Assembly: GCF_964340395.1 (NCBI RefSeq)
Contig: NC_135571.1
Coordinates: 230,001 to 294,000, forward strand
Direction of reading: 5' to 3'
Length of the DNA: 64,000 nt
Source: Glandiceps talaboti
Lineage: Eukaryota; Hemichordata; Enteropneusta; Spengelidae
The notes below the pieces were generated by a model. That model searched no databases. It was not told the origin of the DNA and was given only the letters and a program-made list of their open reading frames with translations. Both the position numbers and the translations under genes were made by a program. This document shows, in pieces, positions 1 to 42,400 of this stretch; position 1 is the first letter of the stretch; every line of letters starts with the position of its first letter.

Positions 1-198
1 AGCCGTGTATGGTAGCTCAGAATTTATTTTCCATTCCGATAGTATGTGTAGGAATAAAGCTCACTAAGCTGGTTGTATGCTTTATTTCCATGCATCTATT
101 TATTGTATTTCTGCGACAGTCACTTTGTTTCATAAATGAGAGTTATAAAAATGCGAAAACGCATCGGAGACGATATCTGAAAGATACCTGCCACCTAC

Positions 199-28791
<28,593 letters not shown>

Positions 28792-29332
28792 CGCGATGCT
28801 GTTTCGATATGAGTTGCTGCTACAGCAGCAGCCGCTTCCAATTACTAGGTATTGCTGGCCAATGTTCCAGACAAATCGTTGTTTTAACACTCAATCTCGA
28901 TAAGTAATCCAGTAATTCCAAATCCAAACTCTACAAGTGGTTTCCTGTAGACACAGGGATGAGGATTTGTCCTGTACTGTATTGTATTGTATGTATGAGG
29001 AAGAAGACTGAAATGGAAACAAATATGGAATGTAACTTCCTGGTGGGTCAGGTGACACCAGTCGACAACCTACCTTCGACCTGACTACAGTTTGAGATAA
29101 GCCCAGCGTATCGGCAGCATTGAACAGCTAATATAAAAACATAGACCCTCCACGAAAATAGGGTCTATCGAAAATACAACAACAAACTGAAGGAACGTTG
29201 CATAACTAATTCTGAATTCCGCTGACGTACATGTACGTGACAAAATGAAATGCTGGGTCCTCAGAACAATAAAGTATATCAGTTATATAATACACATTGA
29301 AAGTAATAATATGGATAACAGACATGAAAAGA

Positions 29333-29335
<3 letters not shown>
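28792..29335. other. Probable 5' flank of the phosphatase gene
   Basis: Upstream of the start codon on the minus strand. It contains a CAG-rich patch (about 28,812-28,835) that would be 5' UTR. I see no convincing TATA box or other core promoter motif; the promoter is inferred only from position. Confidence 0.35.
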
Positions 29336-29363
<28 letters not shown>

Positions 29364-29382
29364 TGTATGTATGTATGTATAT
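29336..29382 (+). repeat. (TATG)n microsatellite
   Basis: About 11 TATG units. Confidence 0.97.
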
Positions 29383-29435
29383 ATGTACTGTAACAAATAG
29401 AGGGGGTCTCTACTGTTAACGTAACCCTCCTCCAA

Positions 29436-30575
<1,140 letters not shown>

Positions 30576-30576
30576 T

Positions 30577-33500
30577 TAACAATTAACTACTTTAAATGCC
30601 ACCCTTACCATGCTAACAATTAACTACTTAAAATGTCACCCTTACCATGCTAACAATTAACTACTTTAAATGCCACCCTTACCATGCTGACAATTAACTA
30701 CTTAAAATGCCACCCTTACCATGCTAACAATTAACTACTTAAAATGCCACCCTTACCATGCTAACAATTAACTACTTTAAATGCCACCCTTACCATGCTA
30801 ACAATTAACTACTTTAAATGCCATCCTTACCATGCTGACAATTAACTACTTAAAATGTCACCCTTACCATGCTGACAATTAACTACTTAAAATGCCATCC
30901 TTACCATGCTGACAATTTACTACTTTAAATGCCACCCTTACCATGCTGACAATTTACTACTTTAAATGCCACCCTTGCCATGCTGACGATTAACTACTTA
31001 AAATGCCACCCTTACCATGCTGACAATTAACTACTTAAAATGCCATCCTTACCATGCTGACAATTAACTACTTTAAATGCCACCCTTACCATGCTAACAA
31101 TTAACTACTTTAAATGCCACCCTTACCATGCTGACAATTAACTACTTTAAATGCCACCCTTACCATGCTGACAATTAACTACTTTAAATGCCACCCTTAC
31201 CATGCTAACAATTAACTACTTTAAATGCCACCCTTACCATGCTAACAATTAACTACTTTAAATGCCACCCTTACCATGCTAACAATTAACTACTTTAAAT
31301 GCCACCCTTACCATGCTGACAATTTACTACTTTAAATGCCACCCTTACCATGCTAACAATTAACTACTTTAAATGCCACCCTTACCATGCTGACAATTTA
31401 CTACTTAAAATGCCACCCTTACCATGCTGACAATTAACTACTTTAAATGCCACCCTTGCCATGCTAACAATTAACTACTTAAAATGCCACCCTTACCATG
31501 CTGACAATTAACTACTTTAAATGCCACCCTTACCATGCTGACAATTTACTACTTTAAATGCCACCCTTACCATGCTGACGATTTACTACTTAAAATGCCA
31601 TCCTTACCATGCTGACAATTTACTACTTTAAATGCCACCCTTACCATGCTGACAATTTACTACTTTAAATGCCACCCTTGCCATGCTAACAATTAACTAC
31701 TTAAAATGCCACCCTTACCATGCTGACAATTAACTACTTTAAATGCCATCCTTACCATGCTGACAATTAACTACTTAAAATGCCATCCTTACCATGCTGA
31801 CAATTTACTACTTTAAATGCCACCCTTACCATGCTGACAATTAACTACTTAAAATGCCACCCTTACCATGCTAACAATTAACTACTTTAAATGCCACCCT
31901 TACCATGCTAACAATTAACTACTTTAAATGCCACCCTTACCATGCTGACAATTTACTACTTAAAATGCCACCCTTACCATGCTGACAATTAACTACTTTA
32001 AATGCCACCCTTACCATGCTAACAATTAACTACTTAAAATACCACCCTTACCATGCTAACAATTAACTACTTAAAATGCCACCCTTACCATGCTAACAAT
32101 TAACTACTTTAAATGCCACCCTTACCATGCTAACAATTAACTACTTTAAATGCCACCCTTACCATGCTGACAATTAACTACTTAAAATGCCACCCTTACC
32201 ATGCTGACAATTAACTACTTAAAATGCCACCCTTACCATGCTAACAATTAACTACTTTAAATGCCACCCTTACCATGCTAACAATTAACTACTTTAAATG
32301 CCACCCTTACCATGCTGACAATTAACTACTTTAAATGCCACCCTTGCCATGCTAACAATTAACTACTTTAAATGCCACCCTTACCATGCTGACAATTAAC
32401 TACTTTAAATGCCACCCTTACCATGCTGACAATTAACTACTTTAAATGCCACCCTTACCATGCTAACAATTAACTACTTTAAATGCCACCCTTACCATGC
32501 TGACAATTAACTACTTTAAATGCCACCCTTACCATGCTGACAATTAACTACTTAAAATGCCACCCTTACCATGCTAACAATTAACTACTTTAAATGCCAC
32601 CCTTACCATGCTAACAATTAACTACTTTAAATGCCACCCTTACCATGCTAACAATTAACTACTTTAAATGCCACCCTTACCATGCTAACAATTAACTACT
32701 TAAAATGCCACCCTTACCATGCTAACAATTAACTACTTTAAATGCCACCCTTACCATGCTAACAATTAACTACTTTAAATGCCACCCTTACCATGCTGAC
32801 AATTAACTACTTTAAATGCCACCCTTACCATGCTGACAATTAACTACTTTAAATGCCACCCTTACCATGCTGACAATTAACTACTTTAAATGCCACCCTT
32901 ACCATGCTAACAATTAACTACTTTAAATGCCACCCTTACCATGCTGACGATTAACTACTTAAAATGCCACCCTTACCATGCTGACAATTAACTACTTTAA
33001 ATGCCACCCTTACCATGCTAACAATTAACTACTTTAAATGCCACCCTTACCATGCTAACAATTAACTACTTAAAATGCCATCCTTACCATGCTAACAATT
33101 AACTACTTTAAATGCCACCCTTACCATGCTAACAATTAACTACTTTAAATGCCACCCTTACCATGCTGACAATTAACTACTTTAAATGCCACCCTTACCA
33201 TGCTAACAATTAACTACTTTAAATGCCACCCTTACCATGCTAACAATTAACTACTTTAAATGCCACCCTTACCATGCTAACAATTAACTACTTTAAATGC
33301 CACCCTTACCATGCTAACAATTAACTACTTTAAATGCCACCCTTACCATGCTGACAAGTAACTACTTAAAATGCCACCCTTGCCATGCTAACAATTAACT
33401 ACTTTAAATGCCACCCTTACCATGCTAACAATTAACTACTTTAAATGCCACCCTTACCATGCTAACAATTAACTACTTTAAATGCCACCCTTACCATGCT

Positions 33501-33608
33501 AACAATTAACTACTTTAAATGCCACCCTTACCATGCTAACAATTAACTACTTTAAATGCCACCCTTACCATGCTGACGATTAACTACTTTAAATGCCACC
33601 CTTACCAT
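30577..33608 (+). repeat. 37-bp minisatellite, about 80 copies
   Basis: Unit ACCATGCTRACAATTAACTA plus CTTWAAATGCCAYCCTT. Three sites vary repeatedly: CTAAC/CTGAC, CTTTAAA/CTTAAAA and CACCC/CATCC, with rarer TTAACT/TTTACT. The array ends abruptly at a LINE insertion on its right side. Confidence 0.97.
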
Positions 33609-33893
33609 CTATCTATCTATTACGCCGTACGCTGTTGGTCAGCTTAGCGCTTCACCAAATTATCATGGAGTTCCACTTCCACCTGTCACTGGTAACTTCC
33701 GTGAGCAATTCGGAGTCCAGTTTTAGATTTGGGTTGATTTCTTTCAGCTCGGTGTTTACCATGCTGATCTATGTGGATTTTGGTCTTCCTTTTGGTCTTT
33801 TACATGGCATAAGAGCTTCTACGTGGGCTAGCCTGGCTGGTAATTTCTCAGGTAGTCTCATGAAATGGCCGAGCCATCTTAATCTTCTTGTTA
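33609..33893 (-). mobile_element. 5'-truncated LINE inserted in the 37-bp array
   Basis: On the minus strand the sequence reads RLRWLGHFMRLPEKLPARLA then CKRPKGRPKST, a stop in place of the expected Trp, and LLTEVTSDRWKWNSMIIW before a natural stop. WLGH-x-x-R-x-P and KR-x-x-GRP-x-x-(W) are the classical C-terminal motifs of many non-LTR elements. The 3' end carries an (AGAT)n tail (33,608-33,620). Both sides show ACCCTTACC, a plausible target-site duplication that is also part of the array unit. Confidence 0.85.
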
Positions 33894-33940
33894 CCCTTAC
33901 CATGCTGACAATTAACTACTTAAAATGCCACCCTTACCGT
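33894..33940 (+). repeat. Single 37-bp array unit beyond the LINE
   Basis: ACCCTTACCATGCTGACAAT followed by TAACTACTTAAAATGCCACC: one further unit to the right of the insertion, after which the sequence becomes unrelated. Confidence 0.93.
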
Positions 33941-34202
33941 TTTTGTCATTTCTATGTTTGGAAAGAGGTTGCCATGCAAAACTTGTAGCCAGAGCTTTGT
34001 GATAATGCTGATAAAATGCAGAAAGGAGTTTTGGAAATTTAGTAATCAATAGATAAAGTGCGAAAGAATGCAAAGTGTACAATATACGTATTATAAGGAC
34101 TGTAGTTTAAATACAGCAGTGGGTGTGGTTAAAACTGAATTTCTTCAATAGTAATAATTCGGACACGATAAATGTTTTGAAACTTAGATTTAAAAGTTTT
34201 AT

Positions 34203-34313
<111 letters not shown>

Positions 34314-34589
34314 ATTAATTTTCAAACCATTTCCATTCTACGATAAAAGTCACAACATAGGAATTCCAAAAACGTGCGTTATCGAACAACAAGTAATGTC
34401 GTAGGCGACAGGTTGTCTAACAAAAGGTCATCTTCAGGTCACTCCATTGGACGATATCTATACTGGAACTCTATAATATATCGAATATATACAACTATGA
34501 CCTTGAATAAGGTGGAAGTATTACACACTCGCAAATATTAACATCACAAAATAAATATGTATTCATTTCATACTAACTGAAAGCAGAAG

Positions 34590-34770
34590 TGATGACATAA
34601 TAACCAATAATTGTGAATATTAGTACACTGGTCGTGACATAATGACCAATAATTTTGAACATTAAGTAAACTGGTCGTGACATAATTTCCAAGACTTTTG
34701 AAGATTAGTAAACTGGTCGTGACATAATGACCAATAATTTTGAATATTAGTACATAGGTCGCGATCAGGT
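34590..34770 (+). repeat. Short minisatellite, about 4 copies of 44-46 bp
   Basis: Unit containing CTGGTCGTGACATAATGACC, AATAATTTTGAA and ATTAGTA. Confidence 0.88.
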
Positions 34771-35079
34771 AAAATATCCGTACTAAGTAAAACTTGATTA
34801 ATCCAATTTTTGGCCTTAAACAACTGTCAATCCGTTCATTTGGAATGAATACACTTTGATATACGCCATTCTTGTTGTCGTCTGCTAGTTCAAACCATAA
34901 TAACATAAAATCCCGTTTTCAGCCAGGGAGGCCTAAAGTCCACGTCTTTCAGAATCACCTTCAGAGCACTGAACAGTGTTCAAAAATGATAAAGTCCTAT
35001 CCCCTCATTTACATGTAATTTTACACTATGACGTCGCCAGTCAGTACAATATGAATTTCTTATCTGATTACTTGACCCA

Positions 35080-35425
35080 TTAAACCATTCTAACTTATAC
35101 ATCATAATTGTTTGCATACTCAGTCTGGATATGGACAGCCACATATAAACCTTAAACCTTAGTAATCTATCACTCTGCAGTTGAATTACTTCACAATATA
35201 AACTTTGCATTGAGTAACATATACAATAATGATACATTGTACATGTCAATTAGAGGGTTATTTTATCAATAAGTACATGTAGTATAGGAATAAGTTGAAA
35301 TAGTTATTCATTGAATTTTGGGTGCGGACCCAAAAATCATTTGATTAAATATATATATATTTCAGCATGCCATGTGTACTGCTACACGAATATCTTTACC
35401 CTTAGCTAGGTCATTCAATTTGCGC
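35080..35425 (+). mobile_element. Dispersed repeat family A, copy 3
   Basis: Shares ACATGTCAATTAGAGGGTTA, AATAAGTTGAAATAGT, TTTGGGTGCGGACCCAAAAA and the following TTTGATTAAATAT with the copies near 24.4 and 50.9 kb. Its upstream side contains TTGTTTGCATACTCAGTCTG followed by GATATGGACAGCCACA, which recurs at 53.9 kb. Confidence 0.6.
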
Positions 35426-35708
35426 AGGGTGTACTATATTTGCACCCAAGCGCAATATAAGTGAAGATTAATTGTGAAACAGACAGGTATTTATATATGT
35501 ACAGTAAATAGTGTGACAGGTAATACATGTATGTATATATATATAGTTATCTTTCAACGTCACTAGCTAGGTAAAGTAATATTAACGTAAGAAATGGGGA
35601 CAAGAACCAATACCACTGTTCAGACTAAACAAGCACTTGCCATTGTAGAAATTACTTTTTCTTCCATCACATCCAAAACACAATGACCCCCCACCCACCC
35701 AAAATCCA

Positions 35709-36035
35709 AATGCCCAGTAAGCCGAGCACTGAATGCCCAGTAAGCCGAGCACTGAATGCCCAGTAAGCCTAGAACTGAATGCCCAATAAGCCTAGAACTA
35801 AATGCCCAGTAAGCCGAGCACTGAATGCCCAGTAAGCCTAGAACTGAATGCCCAACAAGCCGAGCACTGAATGCCCAGTAAGCCGAGCACTGAATGCCCA
35901 GTAAGCCGAGCACTGAATGCCCAGTAAGCCGAGCACTGAATGCCAAGTAAGCCTAGAACTGAATGCCCAATAAGCCGAGCACTGAATGCCCAGGAAGCCG
36001 AGCACTGAATGCCCAGTAAGCCGAGCACTGAATTA
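35709..36035 (+). repeat. 23-bp minisatellite, about 14 copies
   Basis: Unit GAATGCCCAGTAAGCCGAGC plus ACT, with a recurrent variant AAGCCTAGAACT. Confidence 0.95.
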
Positions 36036-36087
36036 CGAATTTGCATGCTTTTTAACAACGTTTTATAATTTTAATATGACAAATTAA

Positions 36088-36400
36088 ATGGCCTGATTGC
36101 GTAGTACGAAAAAAAAAACATCCTCTTGTTATGTACAGGTTGTGGGTTCGAGCCTCGCCCCTGCCATTTGTTTCTCATGACTAGCTCCTGGCGGGCAAGA
36201 TTTGAATACTAATTGTACCCCAGTCGACATTGCTGCAACCCAGCTGTATAATTAGACACCTGGTCGGATAGATGTTGCTATGTAAATGCGTTAATCTTAT
36301 ACACTTACAGAGGATTTGTGCAATAAATTGGATAATCGCCACAGAGGATGTATAAACGGTTATTATAATTGACGTGTGTGTGTTTCTATAGGTCCGTGCT
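36088..36400 (+). mobile_element. tRNA-derived SINE candidate
   Basis: GGCCTGATTGCGTAGTACG and, about 50 bp later, GTGGGTTCGAGCCTCGCCCC: the latter contains a good polymerase III B box (GGTTCGAGCC). The A box is degenerate and a poly(A) stretch interrupts the head. The body continues to about 36,400 without coding content. It is not a functional tRNA, since no full cloverleaf can be drawn. Confidence 0.55.
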
Positions 36401-36925
36401 AGCGGTAATGATTGTTCAACTTGAACACGTTTTTTCGCCTTGAGGCATAACAAATGCTGAAATAAAACTATAATTTTATAGAATTCATGTTCAACAGATA
36501 ATGTATGTAGAATGTGTACAGTTCTCTGGTTATACTGGAGGTTGGGGGTGGGGGATATATACCCTGAACCGCATTCAATTACATTATTCTGGTGTTTGAA
36601 CCAGCCAAAGTTTTAGTTGACCTCGGGGGTGGAAGGAAATAAAATAACTGCACTTCAAAATAAAACCTGCGAAGTCCCTTGTACAATTTGAGTAGGGTCG
36701 GGCACTATGGATAAATTGACGTATAATATCTCGTATGTAAATGTGGTATATACACGCACGCCTATAATATACATATGTCTGTCATGAATTTATAATTACT
36801 GTGCTTGAGTTCAGACGCTGTTTATACGTGTCGTCAAACACCTAGTTCAAGAAATGAATATATTTTATTGCAGTAGCTCACATCGGTGTCAAGACAATAG
36901 GTACACTAATATCATATGTAGTTCC
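36400..36925. other. Intergenic, nothing recognised
   Basis: Non-coding sequence between the SINE candidate and the 45-bp array. Confidence 0.5.
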
Positions 36926-36929
36926 GGTA

Positions 36930-37290
36930 TTGTTCTGGTAAAACAATAGTTACAGAGTTGTTCTGGTAAAGTGATAGTTACAGCATTATTCTGGTAAAGC
37001 AATAGTTATAGCGTTATTCTGGTTACAACATTGTTCTGGTAAAACAATAGTTATAGCGTTATTCTGGTTACAACATTGTTCTGGTAAAACAATAGTTATA
37101 TCGTTATTCTGGTTACAACATTGTTCTGGTAAAATAATAGTTATAGCGTTATTCTGGTTACAACATTGTTCTGGTAAAACAATAGTTATAGCGTTATTCT
37201 GGTTACAACATTGTTCTGGTAAAACAATAGTTATAGCGTTATTCTGGTTACAACATTGTTCTGGTAAAACAATAATTACAGCATTATTTC
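36930..37290 (+). repeat. 45-bp minisatellite, about 7 copies
   Basis: Unit TTCTGGTTACAACATTGTTC plus TGGTAAAACAATAGTTATAGCGTTA (split here). The first units are shorter, lacking the TTACAACA part. The open minus-strand frame (45 is divisible by 3) is a periodicity effect. Confidence 0.95.
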
Positions 37291-37828
37291 CTATGCATAA
37301 TGTATCTTTTAAAAAACACTCATTTGTTCCCATCTAACATTCGATTTTTTTATGGCTACTCAAGATGAATTATCATAAAATAACTTTGTTACAATGACAT
37401 CTAAAATGAGGTCTGAGATAAATAATACAGCCTGGATATCTTAATTTTCAGCCCTCTTCAGGAAATAATCAAAATAATCAAAGGAAAACAAATCCCTGTC
37501 AATGTTTCCAAGAATAAAATATCATAGCTTAGGATTTAAGTGGAACGCCATTCTCGGGCACTTCAGAGAAAAAATGACGTCATTTCGGGAGAAAATGGTA
37601 AATACTGACTAAACTTACCACATTTGTATGAAGTGTGCCCTCAACGTTTAAGGAAAATTGTCGTTTGTTTTTTACCAGGAAGAAGTGTAATCAAGACGAG
37701 GTCTGCTAATACAAGACAAGTATACATGCTAGACTGATAGAGACAAATTGAACAATAGACAAATATATATAAATATGTACAAAGCAAGCACTTCCACACA
37801 CCAACTCCTCAGAGGAAAATACACACTG

Positions 37829-37829
37829 A

Positions 37830-37873
<44 letters not shown>

Positions 37874-37975
37874 TACATACATACATACATACATACATAC
37901 ATACATACATACATACATACATACATACATACATACATACATACATACATACATACACATACATACACACGCGTA
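37829..37975 (+). repeat. (CA)n then (CATA)n microsatellite
   Basis: A CA dinucleotide run of about 40 bp followed by about 22 CATA units. Confidence 0.98.
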
Positions 37976-38044
37976 CATACACATACGGACGCTCGCACGC
38001 AATCAAATACACGGTCAAACAAAGTCTGATTAGCCCTTTAAAAA

Positions 38045-38405
38045 TGTTTAGTTCCGGTTACCCGACGACCCCCACCTAGGTTTTCACTGCCGACCCTAAA
38101 CTTTTTTACGTATTCATAAATAAATGAAATCGCGAAAATTGTGTGAAGTCTCGCGATAAATAGTGGATGCGGAAACTGACATCAACTTAAAAAGACAATA
38201 TGAAACTGCTCTTCCAATCTGTAATAGCTGTACATCTGATGGGAAGAAACCAATAACGCAGAGACCATAATATAGAAAACAATGGAAAACATAATTACCT
38301 GAACTAGACACTCACACATGGAAAATGAAATTTAAAACAAATTCTACCTACCCCCCACCTATTCTAAAATTGTTGAGCGTAATCGGAATCACACAATACA
38401 ATTTG
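38045..38405 (-). mobile_element. Dispersed repeat family B, copy 1 (inverted relative to 56.3-56.6 kb)
   Basis: Its reverse complement matches 56,268-56,610: ATTCCGATTACGCTCAA, TTTTAGAATAGGTGGGG, GTTATTGGTTTCTTC, ATTACAGATTGGAAGA, CATATTGTCTTTTTAAGTTG, GATGTCAGTTTCCG, and the end GGGTAACC. No ORF, so a non-autonomous or truncated element. Confidence 0.72.
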
Positions 38406-39200
38406 TTAGGCCTTATGAAACCAAACATGACTATGGATCTCTAAGTGCTGATAAAAAATATACAAAATACCAAATAACCTACTTTTTTATTTAGTGTATC
38501 ACACTTTTTGTGGGAAAGGACAGTGTTTATGAGAACGGCTGAATTCTATCATCCATCATCCACTTTGGTCATATTTTACATATCCTTATTTCCCTTATGT
38601 GGTAGCCTCTAAACTTAAAATTACCAGAACTATATTCCTCTGGAGCTGTTTTGCCGGATAAATCTTTCCCTCAGTGTGTTTTGAGTGTGCATGTATGATG
38701 AATAAATTTGTCAGGCGAGGAAGTAAAATAATTAGTCTAATATTTTGATAGTGGGTTTGGTTCGTTTGCCTTCGTGAATATATTCATTGTAACTTAGTGT
38801 GCATAAAAAGGTCATATTTTCCTTATCACCGCCGCGTAACCCAGTATAAACCCGGAATAAAAAAACTGATACGATCAACAGACAGAAATAAAACAAACAA
38901 ACACACTCTGTTTCCTGAGCAATACAACGATTTCTCATTGTACGTGACTAATGTATCATTTATTCCATATTCAGCACACATCTGTGATAACTACTCACAA
39001 GAAATTTCATTCTTTAATTTTTCTGGGACTTATACTCGACTCCCAGCTTGTACATCATTGACTGCAAACCGTTATGTGTAGTTTGTCGCCTTGTTGATTA
39101 CATATATCCTTATTTCCGGGTTATTGATTAAACAGTGTGCGATGTACATCAGATTAAGCTATTGACAAAGGGAGGTTTCTACATAAACCTACATCGATAT
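38406..39200. other. Intergenic, nothing recognised
   Basis: AT-rich. The open frame around 38,797-39,081 has no recognisable motif and no splice or codon evidence. Confidence 0.5.
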
Positions 39201-39203
39201 TGT

Positions 39204-39405
39204 CAGGCACGGTCACTTGTGAGCTAATATTCGATTCCAGAATATTGCTCACCGGCGACGGTATTTTTAGAATATCATAAATACCTAATAACGTCATTAT
39301 GTTGTAATATGATCATCCTAGAATATAATATTATCATCATAGAATAGAATGTTATCATCCTGGAATAGACGCTCACAAGTGACTGTGTTGTCAGGATATT
39401 GCAGA
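39204..39405. repeat. Imperfect inverted repeat at the left edge of the 60/66-bp satellite
   Basis: GTCACTTGTGAGC...ATTCCAG (about 39,210-39,241) recurs inverted at about 39,357-39,400 (CTGGAATAGACGCTCACAAG), next to a shared GATATTGC/AATATTGC. It could mark the end of a transposon from which the satellite arose. Confidence 0.5.
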
Positions 39406-39410
39406 TAAGT

Positions 39411-42400
39411 GTTATAAGTTGCGATGACGTCACTCCTACATAGCAATACATATCTATATTGTAGATAAGATATATACGTTGCGATGACGCCACTCCTACA
39501 TAGCAATACATATCTATATTGTAGATAAGATATATACTACTACGTTGTGATGACGTCACACCTACATAGCAATACATATCTATATTGTAGATAAGATATA
39601 TACGTTGCGATGACGTCACACCTACATAGCAATACATATCTATATTGTAGATAAGATATATACTACTACGTTGTGATGACGTCACTCCTACATAGCAATA
39701 CATATCTATATTGTAGATAAGATATATACTACTACGTTGCGATGACGTCACTCCTACATAGCAATACATATCTATATTGTAGATAAGATATATACTACTA
39801 CGTTGCGATGACGCCACTCCTACATAGCAATACATATCTATATTGTAGATAAGATATATACTACTACGTTGTGATGACGTCACTCCTACATAGCAATACA
39901 TATCTATATTGTAGATAAGATATATACTACTACGTTGCGATGACGTCACTCCTACATAGCAATACATATCTATATTGTAGATAAGATATATACTACTACG
40001 TTGCGATGACGCCACTCCTACATAGCAATACATATCTATATTGTAGATAAGATATATACTACTACGTTGTGATGACGTCACACCTACATAGCAATACATA
40101 TCTATATTGTAGATAAGATATATACTACTACGTTGCGATGACGCCACTCCTACATAGCAATACATATCTATATTGTAGATAAGATATATACGTTGCGATG
40201 ACGTCACACCTACATAGCAATACATATCTATATTGTAGATAAGATATATACTACTACGTTGTGATGACGTCACTCCTACATAGCAATACATATCTATATT
40301 GTAGATAAGATATATACGTTGCGATGACGTCACACCTACATAGCAATACATATCTATATTGTAGATAAGCTATATACGTTGCGATGACGTCACACCTACA
40401 TAGCAATACATATCTATATTGTAGATAAGATATATACTACTACGTTGTGATGACGTCACTCCTACATAGCAATACATATCTATATTGTAGATAAGCTATA
40501 TACGTTGCGATGACGTCACACCTACATAGCAATACATATCTATATTGTAGATAAGATATATACTACTACGTTGCGATGACGTCACTCCTACATAGCAATA
40601 CATATCTATATTGTAGATAAGATATATACTACTACGTTGCGATGACGCCACTCCTACATAGCAATACATATCTATATTGTAGATAAGATATATACTACTA
40701 CGTTGTGATGACGTCACTCCTACATAGCAATACATATCTATATTGTAGATAAGATATATACTACTACGTTGTGATGACGTCACACCTACATAGCAATACA
40801 TATCTATATTGTAGATAAGCTATATACGTTGCGATGACGTCACTCCTACATAGCAATACATATCTATATTGTAGATAAGATATATACTACTACGTTGTGA
40901 TGACGTCACTCCTACATAGCAATACATATCTATATTGTAGATAAGATATATACTACTACGTTGCGATGACGTCACTCCTACATAGCAATACATATCTATA
41001 TTGTAGATAAGATATATACTACTACGTTGTGATGACGTCACTCCTACATAGCAATACATATCTATATTGTAGATAAGCTATATACGTTGCGATGACGTCA
41101 CACCTACATAGCAATACATATCTATATTGTAGATAAGATATATACTACTACGTTGTGATGACGTCACACCTACATAGCAATACATATCTATATTGTAGAT
41201 AAGATATATACTACTACGTTGTGATGACGTCACTCCTACATAGCAATACATATCTATATTGTAGATAAGATATATACTACTACGTTGCGATGACGTCACT
41301 CCTACATAGCAATACATATCTATATTGTAGATAAGATATATACGTTGTGATGACGTCACTCCTACATAGCAATACATATCTATATTGTAGATAAGATATA
41401 TACGTTGCGATGACGTCACACCTACATAGCAATACATATCTATATTGTAGATAAGATGTATACTACTACGTTGTGATGACGTCACTCCTACATAGCAATA
41501 CATATCTATATTGTAGATAAGATATATACGTTGCGATGACGTCACACCTACATAGCAATACATATCTATATTGTAGATAAGATATATACTACTACGTTGT
41601 GATGACGTCACACCTACATAGCAATACATATCTATATTGTAGATAAGATATATACTACTACGTTGTGATGACGTCACTCCTACATAGCAATACATATCTA
41701 TATTGTAGATAAGATATATACGTTGCGATGACGTCACACCTACATAGCAATACATATCTATATTGTAGATAAGATGTATACTACTACGTTGTGATGACGT
41801 CACTCCTACATAGCAATACATATCTATATTGTAGATAAGATATATACGTTGCGATGACGTCACACCTACATAGCAATACATATCTATATTGTAGATAAGA
41901 TATATACTACTACGTTGTGATGACGTCACACCTACATAGCAATACATATCTATATTGTAGATAAGCTATATACGTTGCGATGACGTCACTCCTACATAGC
42001 AATACATATCTATATTGTAGATAAGATATATACTACTACGTTGTGATGACGTCACTCCTACATAGCAATACATATCTATATTGTAGATAAGATATATACT
42101 ACTACGTTGTGATGACGTCACACCTACATAGCAATACATATCTATATTGTAGATAAGATATATACTACTACGTTGCGATGACGTCACTCCTACATAGCAA
42201 TACATATCTATATTGTAGATAAGATATATACTACTACGTTGCGATGACGTCACACCTACATAGCAATACATATCTATATTGTAGATAAGCTATATACGTT
42301 GTGATGACGTCACTCCTACATAGCAATACATATCTATATTGTAGATAAGATATATACTACTACGTTGTGATGACGTCACTCCTACATAGCAATACATATC

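Noticed and set aside
36120-36170. tRNA gene
   Set aside because: A B box is present but no complete acceptor stem or anticodon arm can be drawn; it fits a SINE head better.
38797-39081. 94-residue plus-strand ORF
   Set aside because: No motif, no splice or promoter context, and low-complexity AT-rich surroundings.
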